Source: Symsagittifera roscoffensis (taxonomy: Eukaryota; Xenacoelomorpha; Acoela; Convolutidae). Taken from it: a DNA stretch of 64,000 nucleotides. This document shows positions 27,525 to 38,114 of the stretch, piece after piece. The position numbers and the translations under genes were made by a program. The DNA lies in contig NC_087062.1 in assembly GCF_963678635.1 (NCBI RefSeq), forward strand, positions 48,642,552 to 48,706,551. Reading direction: 5' to 3'. The notes under the pieces are model-generated. The model made no database searches. It saw nothing but the letters and a program-made list of their open reading frames with translations, and was not told the DNA's origin. Position 1 is the stretch's first letter. Each line of letters starts with the position of its first letter.

Positions 27525-27650
27525 AAAAAAAACGTCATAAGTCGAACAATACAAGGATTTGAGCAGGCATTTTTGGAAGGCAAAATTCGCAACCCCTGAA
27601 AATATACTGGCAGCACACAACTACAGGGTAATGGATTTCAAATTTTGAAA
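27525..27650 (+). repeat. Orphan ~165-bp tandem unit inside the purine tract
   Basis: CGTCATAAGTCGAACAATAC, AAGGATTTGAGCAGG, ATTCGCAACCCCTGA and ACTACAGGGTAATGG match the units at 22811-23620 and 26165-26205. The purine phrase that follows (AAAAAAGATATCAAAAAAAT) is the one that also follows 26205, so this is a duplicated start of the tract. Confidence 0.8.
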
Positions 27651-28739
27651 AAAGATATCAAAAAAATAGAAAACAAGATGGAAAAGAAGGATGAAAAAGA
27701 TTGAAAAAGAAGGATCGAAAAAAAGACAGCAAAAAAAAGATTGAAAAAGGATCTAAAAAAGAGAGAAAAAAAAATTTAAAAAAAAAGATAGAAAAAAAAG
27801 ATAAGAAAAACAGATAGAAAAAAAAGATAAGAAAAAACAACTAGAGATCGAAAAAGAAAGACAAAAGGTACAAAATTAAAGATGAAAAAAAGATAGAAAA
27901 AGAAGGATTTTAAAAAAAATAGAAAAAAAGAAGCAAGATCGAAAGAAAACCGAAAAAGGAGGATTAAAGAAGGGAAAAAAATGAAGAAAAGATCGAGAAA
28001 GAAGGATCGAAAAGATTGAACAGAAAAGATAAAAAGAAATTGGAAAAAGAAGATTGAAAAAGAAAACGAAAAAGGATTGAAAAAGAAATATATGAAAAAA
28101 GAGGATCAAAAAAGTGTACAAAAAATAGAAAAAAAGATGGAAAAAGAGTAAAAAAAATTGAAAAAGCAGAATCGAAAAAAGAGATAAAAAAGGTTGAAAA
28201 AGAAGGCTCGAAAAAAAGACAGAATAAAAGTTTAAAAAAAAGATTAAAAGTGATAAAAAAGAGATATAAATTATATAAAACAATGATAAAAAGCGATATA
28301 AAAGATGAAAAGAAAAAATGATTCAAAAAAAGATATTGAAATGTAGATATCAAAAAAAGATAAGAGATGAAAAAAGTTAGAAAAAAAAGATCGAAAAAGA
28401 AGGATTGAAAAAAAAGATACAAAAAAAGAACGATAGAAAAAAAAATTGAAAAAAAAGATCAAAAAAATAGAAAAAAAGTTGGAAAAAGAGTAAAAAAAAA
28501 TGAAAAAGAAGGATCGAAAAAAGATAGAAAAAAAAATATAGAAAAAGAAGGATTGAAAAAAGATAGTAAAAAAAATTTAAAAAGATGGAAAAAAAGATCA
28601 AAAAAGAAGATCAAAAAAGGATCGAAAAAAAAGATAGAAAAAGATCGAAAAAGAAGAATAAAAAAAAGATAAAGATGAAAAAAGATCGAAAAAGAAGGAT
28701 CGAAAAGATTGAAAAAGAAGGATTGAAAAAAAAGATAAA

Positions 28740-29930
28740 AAAATGAAGATAGAAAAAAAGATTGGAAAAAAGAGCGACAAAAATAAAGATAGAAAAAAGG
28801 ATTGAAAAAATGATCGCAAAAAAATTCAAAAGGAAGGATTGAAAAAAAGATAGAAAAAAAAGAGAAAAAAAGATCGAAAAAAAGAAAGAAGAAAAAAATC
28901 GAAAAACAAGGATCGAAAAAGAAGGATCGCAAATATTGAAAAAAAAGAAAAATATCGAAATAGAAGGATTGGAAACAAAGACAGAAAAAAGTACAAAAAG
29001 AAAGATTGGAAAAGAAGATCGAAAAAGAAGATCGAAAAAGGATCGAAAAAAAGATCGAAAAAAAATCAAAAAAGAGGAAACGAAAAAAAAAGATCAAAAA
29101 AGAAGGATCGAAAAGATTGAAAAAGAAGGATTGTAAAAAAAGATAACAAGAAGAAAGATAGAAAAAAAAGATTGGAAAAAAGAGCGGAAAAAAATAAAGA
29201 TTGAAAAAGGATTGAAAAAATGATCGCAAAAAAATTCAAAAAGAAGGGTTGAAAAAAAAGATAGAAAAAAAAGAGAAAAAAAAAGATCAAAAAAAAAGAT
29301 AGAAGAAAAAAATCGAAAAAGAAGGATCGCAAATATTGAAAAAAAGATAGAAAAATATCGAAAAAGAAGGATTGGAAACAAAGACAGAAAAAAAGTAAAA
29401 AAGAGAAAGATCGAAAAAGAAAATCGAAAAAGAAGATCGAAAAAGGATCGAAAAAAAAGATCGAAAAAAAAATCAAAAAAGAAGAATCGAAAAAAAAGAT
29501 AAAGATGAAAAAATATCGAAAAAGAAGGATCGAAAAGATTGAAAAAGAAGGGTTGAAAAAAAGATAAATAAAAGAAAGATAGAAAAAAAAGATTGGAAAA
29601 AAGAGCGGAAAAAAATAAAGATTGAAAAAAGGATTGAAAAATGATCGCAAAAAAAATTCAAAAAGAAGGATTGAAAAATAAGATTAAAAAAAAAAGAAAA
29701 AAAAAGATCGAAAAGAAGGATCGAATAAGAAGGATCGCAAATTATGAAAAAAAGATAGAAAAATATCGAAAAAGAAGGATTGGAAACAAAGACAGAAAAA
29801 AAGTACAAAAAGAAAGATAGAAAAAAAGTCGAAAAAGAAGAATCGAAAAAAATTAGAAAAAAAATAGAAAAAAAACAGATTAAAAAGAAGGTTAGAAAAA
29901 AAGACAGAAAAAAGATCGAAAATACAGATA
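28740..29930 (+). repeat. ~410-420-bp period within the purine tract, three copies
   Basis: The phrases GATTGGAAAAAAGAGCG, TGATCGCAAAAAAATTCAAA and AAGGATTGGAAACAAAGACA recur in the same order three times, spaced about 408 and 422 bp. This shows block duplication rather than simple slippage only. Confidence 0.7.
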
Positions 29931-29940
29931 AAGATGAAAA

Positions 29941-30315
29941 ATTGGAGACAACCGTTTGACAGTAGAATTATCTTGAACAGAGTCGTCGAAACCAAATTGA
30001 AAGTTAAAAATTGAGGACACGGGTAAATAGACATAATCAAATTAAATGAAAAACTCCTCCACCACCCCAAGTCCGCCAAGTCTGGTAGGCCAACTCTCAA
30101 TCGTCCCCACATCTGGCCAAAAATCAATTGGCGATCTCTCAGCTCTCAATACTTTAATGCAACCTATCCTGATTTTTTTTTTTAGAAAATACAGTTTTGT
30201 TGATAGTTTTCCGGGCAGACCTAATATAGAAAAAATTGGCACCACTCGTCACGAAGTTCTTATTTTCACTCAGCTAGAAAAACGATTAAGAGAGAACTAA
30301 CTGACAGATCAAATT
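29941..30315. other. No supported gene
   Basis: Unique-looking sequence right after the purine tract. Overlapping 67- and 84-residue frames on opposite strands (30042-30300) have no recognisable motifs. Confidence 0.5.
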
Positions 30316-30398
30316 CAGAGGCGGATCTAGGATTTTCTCGAAGGAGGGTTGACTTTCACAACCTAACTCTTTCGCCCCTTCCCCTTAATCCGCCCTTG
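30316..30398. mobile_element. 83-bp hAT-type MITE
   Basis: The left end CAGAGGCGGATCTAGG and the complement of the right end, CAAGGGCGGATTAAGG, agree at 12 of 16 bases. The flanks ATCAAATT (30308-30315) and ATCAAAAT (30399-30406) are an 8-bp target duplication with one mismatch, as hAT transposases make. The left end also resembles the complement of the right end of the larger MITE at 34307. Confidence 0.7.
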
Positions 30399-31031
30399 AT
30401 CAAAATCATGCCATGGACGAATTATATTATTGGAAAGCAACAATCAGCAACATCGGATTGAGTCAAAAATCAACTAATTCTCATTATTCTCCCATGAACT
30501 TAGCGTTCAAAATTGATAATTTTGCCTAAATAAAATCTGCAACAATTGTAGCCAACCCAATGCATTATAAAAAATTTAAAACGCTTTTCCCCCATTTTTT
30601 CTACAAATAGTGTCCTATTCTTTGTGCGTACTCTGAAAGAAGATCTGTACAAATGCATTGAAAATGAGTGAATTAGGCGTAATCGGCAACATTTTTATTC
30701 AAAAAAATGATTGAGAAACAAAAAATGAAAAAATGAGCGATAAAATATGCAAAAACTTCTATTTCAACTTTTTGCGTAGTAGTTTACAGAAATGTTTAAA
30801 ACTTTTAAATCTCTTACTTCTAGTTTTCTTTATTAGAAACTCAAATTTTCTAAGCCTAAACTCAGCCTCGCAGAGTAATTTTCTTACGAAAACATTTAAT
30901 CGATTGCTTTACCCGCTCAAAATTAGACTAAACATCGAAAATTTAAAAACAGTTTTTCTCGACATGGGGACAACTTTCAAAGTTTTTTATTGTAATTTAT
31001 GTAGATTTCAGTGATTGCTTCTTTTGGTTTT
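30399..31031. other. No supported gene
   Basis: AT-rich sequence. The 93-residue + strand frame at 30733-31014 is rich in N, F, L and K with no recognised domain. Confidence 0.5.
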
Positions 31032-31032
31032 A

Positions 31033-31066
<34 letters not shown>
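31032..31066. repeat. (CT)n microsatellite
   Basis: About a dozen uninterrupted CT units, then GTCTCTCTC. Confidence 0.95.
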
Positions 31067-32093
31067 GTTTAACGACATCACAAAATGGTCCCTTGTGTAG
31101 TGAATTCAACGGGAAGAGATTCACTACTAATCACAATCCGGAAAGAGTTAGGTTGGTGGCTTTTATTCGGTACTATATAATAATTTTTGCCCCTTTTGCC
31201 CTGCTTTTAAGGCTGTCTCGTCCGTTCTCACGAACGCAAGAATTTCCAGTTGCATTTAATTTTTGAAAAGTCCAAAAAGAGAAGGCTCTAAATGGCCAGA
31301 ATTTAATCCCAAAATCTAACCGAAAAGAAAGGATCCGCGATCAGTCAACATAATTGCCTAACCGCAATTTAACTTCCGACCATTTCAACTTAACGATTCT
31401 CTTTCTCATTCCAGAGAATCCCAATTAACGAAATACATCCAGTAACTAAATACACAAGAAAAAACCCAATAAGTAATAACCCAAACATACACCAACACTC
31501 AGTTCGACCTGCAAAAATAATAGTGTTTTAAGGTATCAGTATTTCTTTGAGGTACTTCAAATGATTTCTTCAACTTCAAAAATTACTCTTCTCAACTCTG
31601 ATGAGAACCAATTATTCTTTTTATTTGCTCTTCTTTTTCTCCAACTAACAACGAGAACCAACCGTTTGCTCTCACAGCGCAATTTTTCTCCCTGAGCATA
31701 GACTACTTGTAACTTTTTAGCTGTTTTTCTATATGGTTTTTAGTTATACTTACAATTATGATTGACCCTACAGGTCTTGAGATTTACTGCGGTACTTCTT
31801 TCTCAAGATCTTCACTGAATTCTTCCTCTGTGTCTCCAATTTAGTTGTGCAAATATCAATTCCAATTTTACAACTAAACCAATTAATGTTTATTTAGCAA
31901 GTCGTCCTAATTAGCAACTTTTTCAGTTAATTATTCCGTTATTTTTGAGCACCCAGCGTAGGGGAAGGCCCCTTTTTATAGGTCGCTAACTCTTTCCAAG
32001 CATGTAAGTTTCCGATCTATACTCTTTTCAGATCCCGAACTTCTGGCTATTGGGGAACGTAATTCGTTTATTAGGGGTCGAAATTGTGCCAAA
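31067..32093. other. Unassigned; LTR-like signals on the minus strand
   Basis: No long reading frame. On the minus strand TATAAAAAGG (31980-31971) is followed about 80 bp later by AATAAA (31894-31889), an order also seen in LTR promoters. A TGGAGACACAGAGG string at 31838-31825 begins with TGG as a tRNA primer site would. It may belong to the same element as the candidate LTR next to it, or be chance. Confidence 0.25.
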
Positions 32094-32821
32094 TGTTACA
32101 ACCGGGAAGGTCCGTAAATATCCGATCTGTTGATTTTTTCAGGAGACCTACTTCCTATGCTAGCTTCTATTAATGCCAATTTTATCTGAGGCTACTTTTC
32201 ACTAGTCTGATTGAATTTTGATTAATAGCTCACTCGCCAAGCTAAAATGAACCCAAAGTTTGCCCAGTTCAATTAAATTAGTTCCACTACTTCGATGTTA
32301 CAATAGCGACCTAGATCCCGCTCAGCTTCTGCTCCACTTCCCAATAGGCATAATTTCTCCCAATTAAAAATAAGATGACTGGTTTTCGCTTCGAAAGGGT
32401 TGGGCTGGGGATACTCCACTTTCCGGTTTTAATTCCCGGGTTTCTATGCAATTTTGGACCTAAGCACCCAAAAGTCCATTAGGGGTAACCCCGGCGTCAC
32501 TCGGGGCCAATCTTCTGTATTTGAGTTCAGAATCCCGAGAGGGTCCTTTCTAACAGGTTTCATCAATATCCCATTAATTATCCCATTTCTTCTGTCCATT
32601 ATTACGGTCCAACCGTCAGATTTGGCTCAATTTACAAAACATGATGTTCCTTGTCAATCATTGCCTACAATATTTCAAAGTTTTTTCTCCCTGCATTCAG
32701 CGGGGGGGGGGGGGGCGAGGAATGACTTCCGGAAGTCGGAATTGGGACTAACTGCTGACGACATAACACCGGAAGTAGGGGTCCAGTTGATCTTAAGCTT
32801 CTCTTAACTAGGTATGTAACA
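32094..32821. mobile_element. Candidate LTR (728 bp)
   Basis: The segment begins TGTTACA and ends TGTAACA, a perfect 7-bp inverted pair with the TG...CA ends of Ty3-type LTRs. It is GC-richer than its surroundings and includes a G14 run at 32702-32715. On the minus strand the sequence just outside it reads TTTGGCACAATTTCGACCCC, which could be a primer site. No second copy and no matching target duplication were found, so a solo or truncated LTR is only a suggestion. A 117-residue + strand frame inside (32454-32807) is probably not coding. Confidence 0.3.
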
Positions 32822-33521
32822 TATCAAAGTTTGGTCTCATTCCAAACGCTGGATAATGACTTTTAATAGGGCTATTTGGCTTCCAGGAAACGTTATCGTT
32901 TGGGGCATGGGGCTCCGAAGGGTCTAGGTTTTTGCATGACCGGGTCAAATCAGAGTTGAAATCAGAGTTTGGCGAAAAAGTGTTAGGACCACGATCCTAC
33001 AGTTTAAATCAAATCTGAAAGAGCTTTAATGTGATATAATTCTCGATCCACTCTAATGTTTATTTGTTATTCTTGATTTTGCGTAGAAAACATTTTAAAA
33101 AAACGCAGTCAAAAGCAAATTCCGCCCCATTTCCCATTTTTAATGGTCGAAATCAAAATAACCTAGCACATCGAGAGGCCAAACACGAGATAGTTCTCGA
33201 AGACGAAGATGGGGATCCACTGGCTCGTGATCAAAACGAGATGCAAACTCGTTTTCTTCAATTATTTGTCACATGGATGCACTGAATTATTGTTCGTTTA
33301 TACACAGCTTTGAAAAGTTTTCCAAATTAACCTATGTTATAATTATCTCCTTTTCCCAGGCGTTGGAATTATAAGATGACCTTGACCTTAAAAATGAAAC
33401 TGTGAGATGGTCAAAGGGTAAAACATAAAATGAAATGATGCATTACAAAACCATTTGTCTTCTTTCAACTTTTGTTTAGTGAACGTGCGCGAAACTCACT
33501 TTACTATGGTGTTTTTTTAAG
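32822..33521. other. Upstream part of the putative host gene; no exon resolved
   Basis: Contains one member of a dispersed repeat family (33000-33150) and a 73-residue + strand frame (33064-33285) whose second half, after 33166, has non-repetitive, acidic, protein-like content. I could not fit it to the reading phase of the next exon. Confidence 0.4.
33000..33150 (+). repeat. Dispersed repeat family, copy 1 of 3
   Basis: GATTTTGCGTAGAAAACA and TTTTTAATGGTCGAAATCAA match GATTTTGCGTGGAAAACA and TTTTTCAATGGTCGGAACAG at 34720-34920, and the complement of 35760-35960. Confidence 0.65.
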
Positions 33522-33575
33522 GACGAGAGGTCAACCTTGTTCCGCATGAGCTTCCAGTGGATCATATCCTGTCAG
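33522..33575 (+). CDS. Putative internal exon, host gene (exon A)
   Basis: A 54-base candidate exon between a polypyrimidine-AAG acceptor (TTTTTTTAAG) and a CAG|GTACAA donor. In the frame starting at 33524 it reads REVNLVPHELPVDHILS with one base left over, so it needs an exon whose first two bases complete a codon. Exon B supplies exactly that. It is GC-richer and less repetitive than its surroundings. The product is not recognised. This is inference from splice signals and phase; no homology was tested. Confidence 0.35.
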
Positions 33576-33710
33576 GTACAAATTACGCGCACACAAACAC
33601 ACATGATATTTCATAATGATGCACATTGTGTTTTTCTTTTATCAATTTTTGCAGTAGAGTAAGATATGGCATGTTATCTGTCGCCAGCCGTTCTATTTAG
33701 TTCCCACCAG

Positions 33711-33784
33711 ACATGTGGTCCCAGCTGCGTTTTCCTGCCGAGCTCATGGCCTCAGTCTATGTAGTCAGTCCACAATCACAGACT
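33711..33784 (+). CDS. Putative internal exon, host gene (exon B)
   Basis: Starts after TTCCCACCAG (acceptor) and ends at a strong donor, ACT|GTAAGT. The 74 bases hold two phase bases and 24 codons without a stop, reading MWSQLRFPAELMASVYVVSP and a few more residues. It joins exon A in phase upstream and leaves phase 0 downstream, which is what exon C needs. An earlier acceptor (TTTTTGCAG at 33654) would put stops into every frame of the longer exon, which favours the start chosen here. Function unknown. Confidence 0.4.
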
Positions 33785-34306
33785 GTAAGTGGATTCATGC
33801 ACAACCCTATGTATCAACTTCCTAAGTTATGAAAATGGTCAGTGCGCAAGAACCACTTTGGGTCTATGTGCGGGACGGTTCCTCGAATAATTATGGCAAA
33901 AAGTGGATTGTAAATGGAATATATTTCAATAAGAAGTAGGTACCCGGGTTAAGCAAAACTTCTAATCTTACAACTTTTAGAAAAACTCCTCATCCTAAAA
34001 CTTCTGAGTAGTTCACACGAACAAATATTGTATGAAACCTCTATGATATGCATTTTTGCAGGAAAATGGCGTGACAAGGACTCTTCGTACATTTAGTTTG
34101 CATGAGTAGCATTTCGTCATTCATATTTGAACAAGGATAGCCGGTTACTGTGCAAGTAGCACATAATGTTCCGACCATGGCCTTACAAAAACACGCGCAT
34201 TTTTTTTTCCAAATTAGTGTAGTTTTTTCTGCGTGGTGTAATAAGGACCTGAACTACAACTACAAGTTAGGCATATTCGACAATCATAGTAAAACAGGCA
34301 TTCTGG

Positions 34307-34573
34307 CAGGGGCGGACGAAGGGTCCCCCGTTTGTACTATTTTGAGATCTCCATATTTCATGACGGATCACAAAAATTTTCTTTGGCGCCATATAATTTT
34401 GAGGGGCAATTTTTTTGGTCAATTTGGTCAAAGTTTTCCTAAAAGTGCCTAAAAACGCCTTTCTTGGCCTGTTTTTCAAAAATTTGGCCTGTTTTGGCCT
34501 GTTTGGCCAGTTTGGCCAGTTTTTCGAAATCCCCGAAACCCCCCACCTCGAGAAAATCCTAGATCCGCCCCTG
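34307..34573. mobile_element. 267-bp hAT-type MITE with perfect 8-bp target duplication
   Basis: The ends are CAGGGGCGGA and its exact complement TCCGCCCCTG. The flanks are CATTCTGG at 34299-34306 and again CATTCTGG at 34574-34581, a perfect 8-bp duplication, which is the hAT superfamily signature. The interior is non-coding and holds short TTTGGCCTG or TTTGGCCAG repeats. Frames of 70-100 residues that cross it use flanking sequence. It lies in the putative intron between exons B and C, so it is tolerated there. Confidence 0.92.
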
Positions 34574-34719
34574 CATTCTGGACAACATTTTTTGAAGATA
34601 AAAATAAAGCATAAGAAAGGGTGCTTGCACGCTTCACTTGCTCGAGTTTAGACGAAAAGTCAAAAATTGAAACCGACTTTTCTCGGACACTGGAAACTTT
34701 TTTGGAAATTTTAAAATCT

Positions 34720-34920
34720 GGTTCAAATCTTGACTGAAAGGGTTTTAATTTGATATAGCTCCCAGTGTGATGATTATTTGCAACTCAGCGTGATGATTAT
34801 GTGGTGCCTGATTTTGCGTGGAAAACAAAAATGAAAGACAGAAAAAGTAAAACACCCCCGAATACAAAGTTCCTCCGCTTTTTTCAATGGTCGGAACAGA
34901 AATCAAAAGTAGCATTTAAA
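34720..34920 (+). repeat. Dispersed repeat family, copy 2 of 3
   Basis: See copy 1 at 33000. Here with GACTGAAAGGGTTTTAATTT at the left and a GGTCGGAACAGAAATCAAAA edge at the right. Confidence 0.65.
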
Positions 34921-35759
34921 GTTCCAATTTGAAATAAAGTGTTTCGTCTCAAAACTCAATAACCAAAAATTTTCTCATGCAAGAAAGAAGCTGGTTAAGT
35001 GGCTGCAACCAATATGTAAGCTGCACTGGGTGATTGCCATGTAAATTATTCTTATATCTTTTGTACAAAAAAACGCAATGTTTTGTGTGAGGCTAAAACC
35101 TTGAAAAAATCATCGGTTTAAAATAGTTGCCTGCTTTTTGATGATAACTGAAAAGTTGTTTTGTTCTTTTTTGATTGCGAGCTCACTTCTCTGCTCAAAC
35201 AAACATTTCACGGAGAAGAATGTTTTTGCCTAAACGTAATCAAGGCTCCTTAATGTATGAAAGTGTAGGACAAGCAGTTTTTTGTGAGGAAGTCAACGGG
35301 GGTAAGAAACGTCAAAGGGTATATGAAGGGGAATTAAGTAGTACGTGTGCGACTAGAAAAGAAGGCCATTTCAAGTGTTCCGCTGTTACGCCAAAAACCG
35401 ACCATTTCCGCCCAAATAGGGCGGCTATTCTTAGCAGCATATCGCATAAATTTAGTGTTGCTGATCACGTTATTTAGGAGGAGAGTTTAATCTCAAAATG
35501 ATCCCCTTATTGTTCCGGCTTTTGTAGAAAATGGCGGAACCTTTCTGCTTGGCTTTTTAATTCAGTCGAATTTTGACTTTTTAATCAAGATTTTTTAACA
35601 ACTTCTTAATTTTTTTCTTAAACTTTCAATCATTTTTATAACCTAACGGATGTTGTAACTCGCGTTAGCGGCGAAAAAAGTATATGGGGGTTTAAAACGC
35701 GTAAAAGGCAAAATATACCAATCCAAACTTACATGGGGTCATTTTATGGAAAAAAAAAC
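34921..35759. other. No supported gene
   Basis: Putative intronic sequence. A 100-residue + strand frame at 35175-35477 is uninterrupted but has no recognised motif, and no splice-phase evidence ties it to exons B and C. Confidence 0.4.
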
Positions 35760-35960
35760 CCGTTTGTCATGCTATTTTCAGACAATTTCTGTTCCGACCA
35801 TCAAAAATGGGGAGAAACTATGTAACTGGGTGTTACTAGGTTTTTCGTTTTCTATGCAAACCGAGGCACACAACTCTTTACGGAATGCGTCTAGTGATAT
35901 TTCTTATTAAAACTATTTCAGTCGTTATTTGATCAAGATTGAAAAGTTTATAAAAACTTT
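35760..35960 (-). repeat. Dispersed repeat family, inverted copy 3 of 3
   Basis: The complement of TTCTGTTCCGACCATCAAAA and TTTTCTATGCAAA matches the copies at 33000 and 34720. Another fragment of the same family (ACCCTTTCAGTCCTGACTCG) lies at about 36118. Confidence 0.6.
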
Positions 35961-36154
35961 CTCAGCGTCCAAAAAAACCTATTAGAATTTTTTCATGACT
36001 TAAATTATAACTATTAAGGTGAGCAATGAGCAAACGAGCATGCCTTTTTGATATTAAACCAAAAAAATCTTACCGCAAAAAATCATCTGAATGAGTGGAG
36101 TGATTTATCACCTTAAGACCCTTTCAGTCCTGACTCGAAAAATCTTGAAAAATT

Positions 36155-36665
36155 TCAAAAATTTGTCCCAGTTTTGAAAACGTTTGGAGAGCCGACGGTT
36201 TTTTTACCATAAATTTTGCTCCAGGGTATTTTACCGGAGATTCGATAAGTAAGTTCAATTCCGTAGTTGCAAAAATTTTGAATCTTGTTTGAACATAAAC
36301 CAGACGCTTGACTCATATGTAGTTTCCTAGGGTACCCGAGTGTTGTTTTAAATTTTCTTTTGAGTGCGTTCGTAGAGTTATTGCTTGAACAAACATAGGC
36401 CAATTGCCAGTGTGAAAACGCGTCAACAGCCACAAGATCGAACGTTTTGCGCCCGTTAATTGAGCCCCAAAAGTCCAGCTGCATGATTTTGTTAGGTTTC
36501 TTAGGTTAATAAATTTCGCTTTCATTTCCATTAGGATTTCAGGTTTAAGATCTTCAGCTGCTTCCAAGCAGTGCTTGTAGTGGGTCGTCTTGGCTTGATG
36601 ATCTTTATCTCTGATGGCATCCCGGAAATTCGTGACGATTGGATCCTATATTAGATTGGCCGCGA
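36155..36665 (-). pseudogene. Ty3/gypsy integrase fragment (second retroelement)
   Basis: Two overlapping minus-strand frames (36155-36484 and 36313-36567) together cover the end of an integrase zinc-binding region and the start of the catalytic core. In one frame the string MQLDFWGSING carries the first catalytic Asp of the D,D-35-E core, and VAVDAFSHW is the conserved beta-strand after it. The upstream part has HYKHCLEAAEDLKPE, similar to the C-x-x-x-GKNLKP region. The later core, with the second Asp and the Glu, is missing or unreadable. The lineage differs from the element at 41-59 kb. It is a dead copy in the putative host intron. Confidence 0.75.
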
Positions 36666-37229
36666 CTAGCTTGAGATTAAGCAATTCTGGGTATTATATT
36701 TTCTTGACTTTGCAGCCGTCTATAGGGACGATTGATTAGATTCAATTTTTGCTCTTTATTAGTGGATACAAGAACCCCAGGGAACTGCTGAGGGAAAGAA
36801 ATTATAGTATTCAACTTTTTAGAAGTAATATTTTGAGGGGATAACTTCAATGTCCGAGTCTGAGCTAAGATCAGGCAATTGGCTGGAGAGTTGTTTTGGG
36901 ACCACATTATGATTCGCGTTCACTGATTCGGGTTTTTCCAGGTATTTAAAAATTGATTTTTTTAAAATTAGAATTTGAAAGAAAAGGGAACAGATTTGAG
37001 TTTATGAGACCCGTGCACGTAACAGCATGAGAACAACGTCTGACCTTAGACTGTTTGTAATTGCATGCATCCTTCGGTATGCTAATTTCACGCATGTGAT
37101 TGGCTGCGCGTTGGTTACATGACATCACGCCCTATTGCGATTTTACTGAATTCGAGTCGGCGTTTGCATATTCTTTTTAGGCGAATTCGCACATCCAGTT
37201 TTTCAAGTTTTTTTTCGGAATTTGCAATA
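36666..37229 (-). pseudogene. Degenerate linker between RT and integrase of the second retroelement
   Basis: Frames of 60-76 residues on the minus strand with no recognisable RNase H motif. By position this should be the thumb, RNase H or spacer region, but too little is preserved, or it was deleted. Confidence 0.3.
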
Positions 37230-37830
37230 TGTTCAAATTTTGTGCCTTTATGCACAATTATTGTCATCTATGAATTTGTTTGCCTGTGAAAGTTTCTTTA
37301 GCAAGGTATCGATAAGCTTTTGAAAATCCCCAGGCATTGTTTTTAGTCCGTAGAAACCGTTTCTAAAACTGCAAGTTCCCGTCAATTCTCCCCCACCTTT
37401 AAAAGTTGCACTGTTTGCTCGTTTTCTAAAACATAGCTACTTGTCCGTACTCATATGTGAAGTCCAAGGTAGTGAAGAATACATCACTCGCCCGCTTTTC
37501 GTTCCGCAATTTTTGGATAATTCCGTCAACTAATTCATCCATGTTCAGCATTTCGTACTTAATTTTATGTACTTGTTTTTTTTTATAAATCACCTGGTTC
37601 CAATGTCAGTTTCATACTCACGTTTTCTACAGTGAATTTTTTTGCTGTGACACAATTTTCTTGTCAAAAAATTTTTGTTATTCATTGATGTGTCCCTCCG
37701 CAATTAGGAGCGCTATTTCCCTGTCTACTTTTTCCCGAAAGCTGATAGGGACTCTGTGCCCTTTTTGCTGTCCAGGTTTTTAACTTCTAAAAATTCATCC
37801 TTCACCTTCGGATCTCTAAGAATATGGTCG
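37230..37830 (-). pseudogene. Ty3/gypsy reverse transcriptase fragment
   Basis: Reading the minus strand, frames broken by several stops and shifts still show the order of a Ty3 RT: REKVDREIALLIAEGHIN near 37700-37750, then YEMLNMDELVDGIIQKL and VFFTTLDFTYEYGQVAM near 37440-37560 (the TxLD motif with the first catalytic Asp), GFYGLKTMPGDFQ-like residues spread over two frames near 37340, and FIDDNN near 37270 at the place of the catalytic F/Y-x-D-D. No continuous frame exists. It belongs with the integrase piece at 36155, same strand and order. Confidence 0.75.
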
Positions 37831-37875
37831 GAACCAGCTATTCTTATCTTTCTTCGAACTTGTACGATATTTTTG

Positions 37876-37909
37876 ACACACGTGTGTACTTTTTTTGACA
37901 CACGTGTGT
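37876..37909. repeat. Duplicated palindromic E-box
   Basis: ACACACGTGTGT occurs at 37876-37887 and again at 37898-37909 within a directly repeated TTTTGACACACGTGTGTACT, 22 bp apart. CACGTG is the core site of bHLH factors. No regulatory role is shown. Confidence 0.85.
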
Positions 37910-38114
37910 ACTATGTTTTTTTATTTCAAATTTCGCTTAAAAATGGGCTAAAATTACGTTATAAGAGCTCGGAAACTCAAGTCCAGAGTGTGTTTTTTCA
38001 GAGTAAAATGAAGCATTATTTTTTGTTTCGTGTGTCTCTTTTTTTAATCAATTTTTGCTCTATAAAGTTTGTTGTCTGATAAATTGAAAAAGTGCGTGAT
38101 TTGTTGTTCTGCAG

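Larger units (their letters stand above)
26205..29940. repeat. 3.7-kb purine-only low-complexity tract
   Basis: The + strand is nearly all A and G with occasional T and C in GATCG or GATTG, built from GAAAAAGAAGGATCG, AAAAAGATAGAAAAA and similar phrases. Longer periodicity is visible: AAAGTGATAAAAAAGAGATA recurs near 26363, 27188 and 28247, and TGATCGCAAAAAAATTCAAA near 28813, 29221 and 29643. An orphan ~165-bp tandem unit sits inside at 27525-27650. The minus-strand frames of up to 256 residues, consisting mostly of F, S, I and L, are not genes. Such a mirror-like polypurine strand can adopt triplex DNA. Confidence 0.92.

Noticed and set aside
26434..29808. Minus-strand frames of 74-256 residues made mostly of F, S, I and L
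   Set aside because: They are the complement of a purine-only tract, overlap each other in several frames and have no domain; composition explains them.
33064..33285. 73-residue + strand frame with an acidic second half as a further host exon
   Set aside because: Its first half is a dispersed repeat, and no donor near its end gives the phase that the exon at 33522 needs.
35175..35477. 100-residue + strand frame as a gene or exon
   Set aside because: No motif, no matching splice signals, unremarkable length for the composition.
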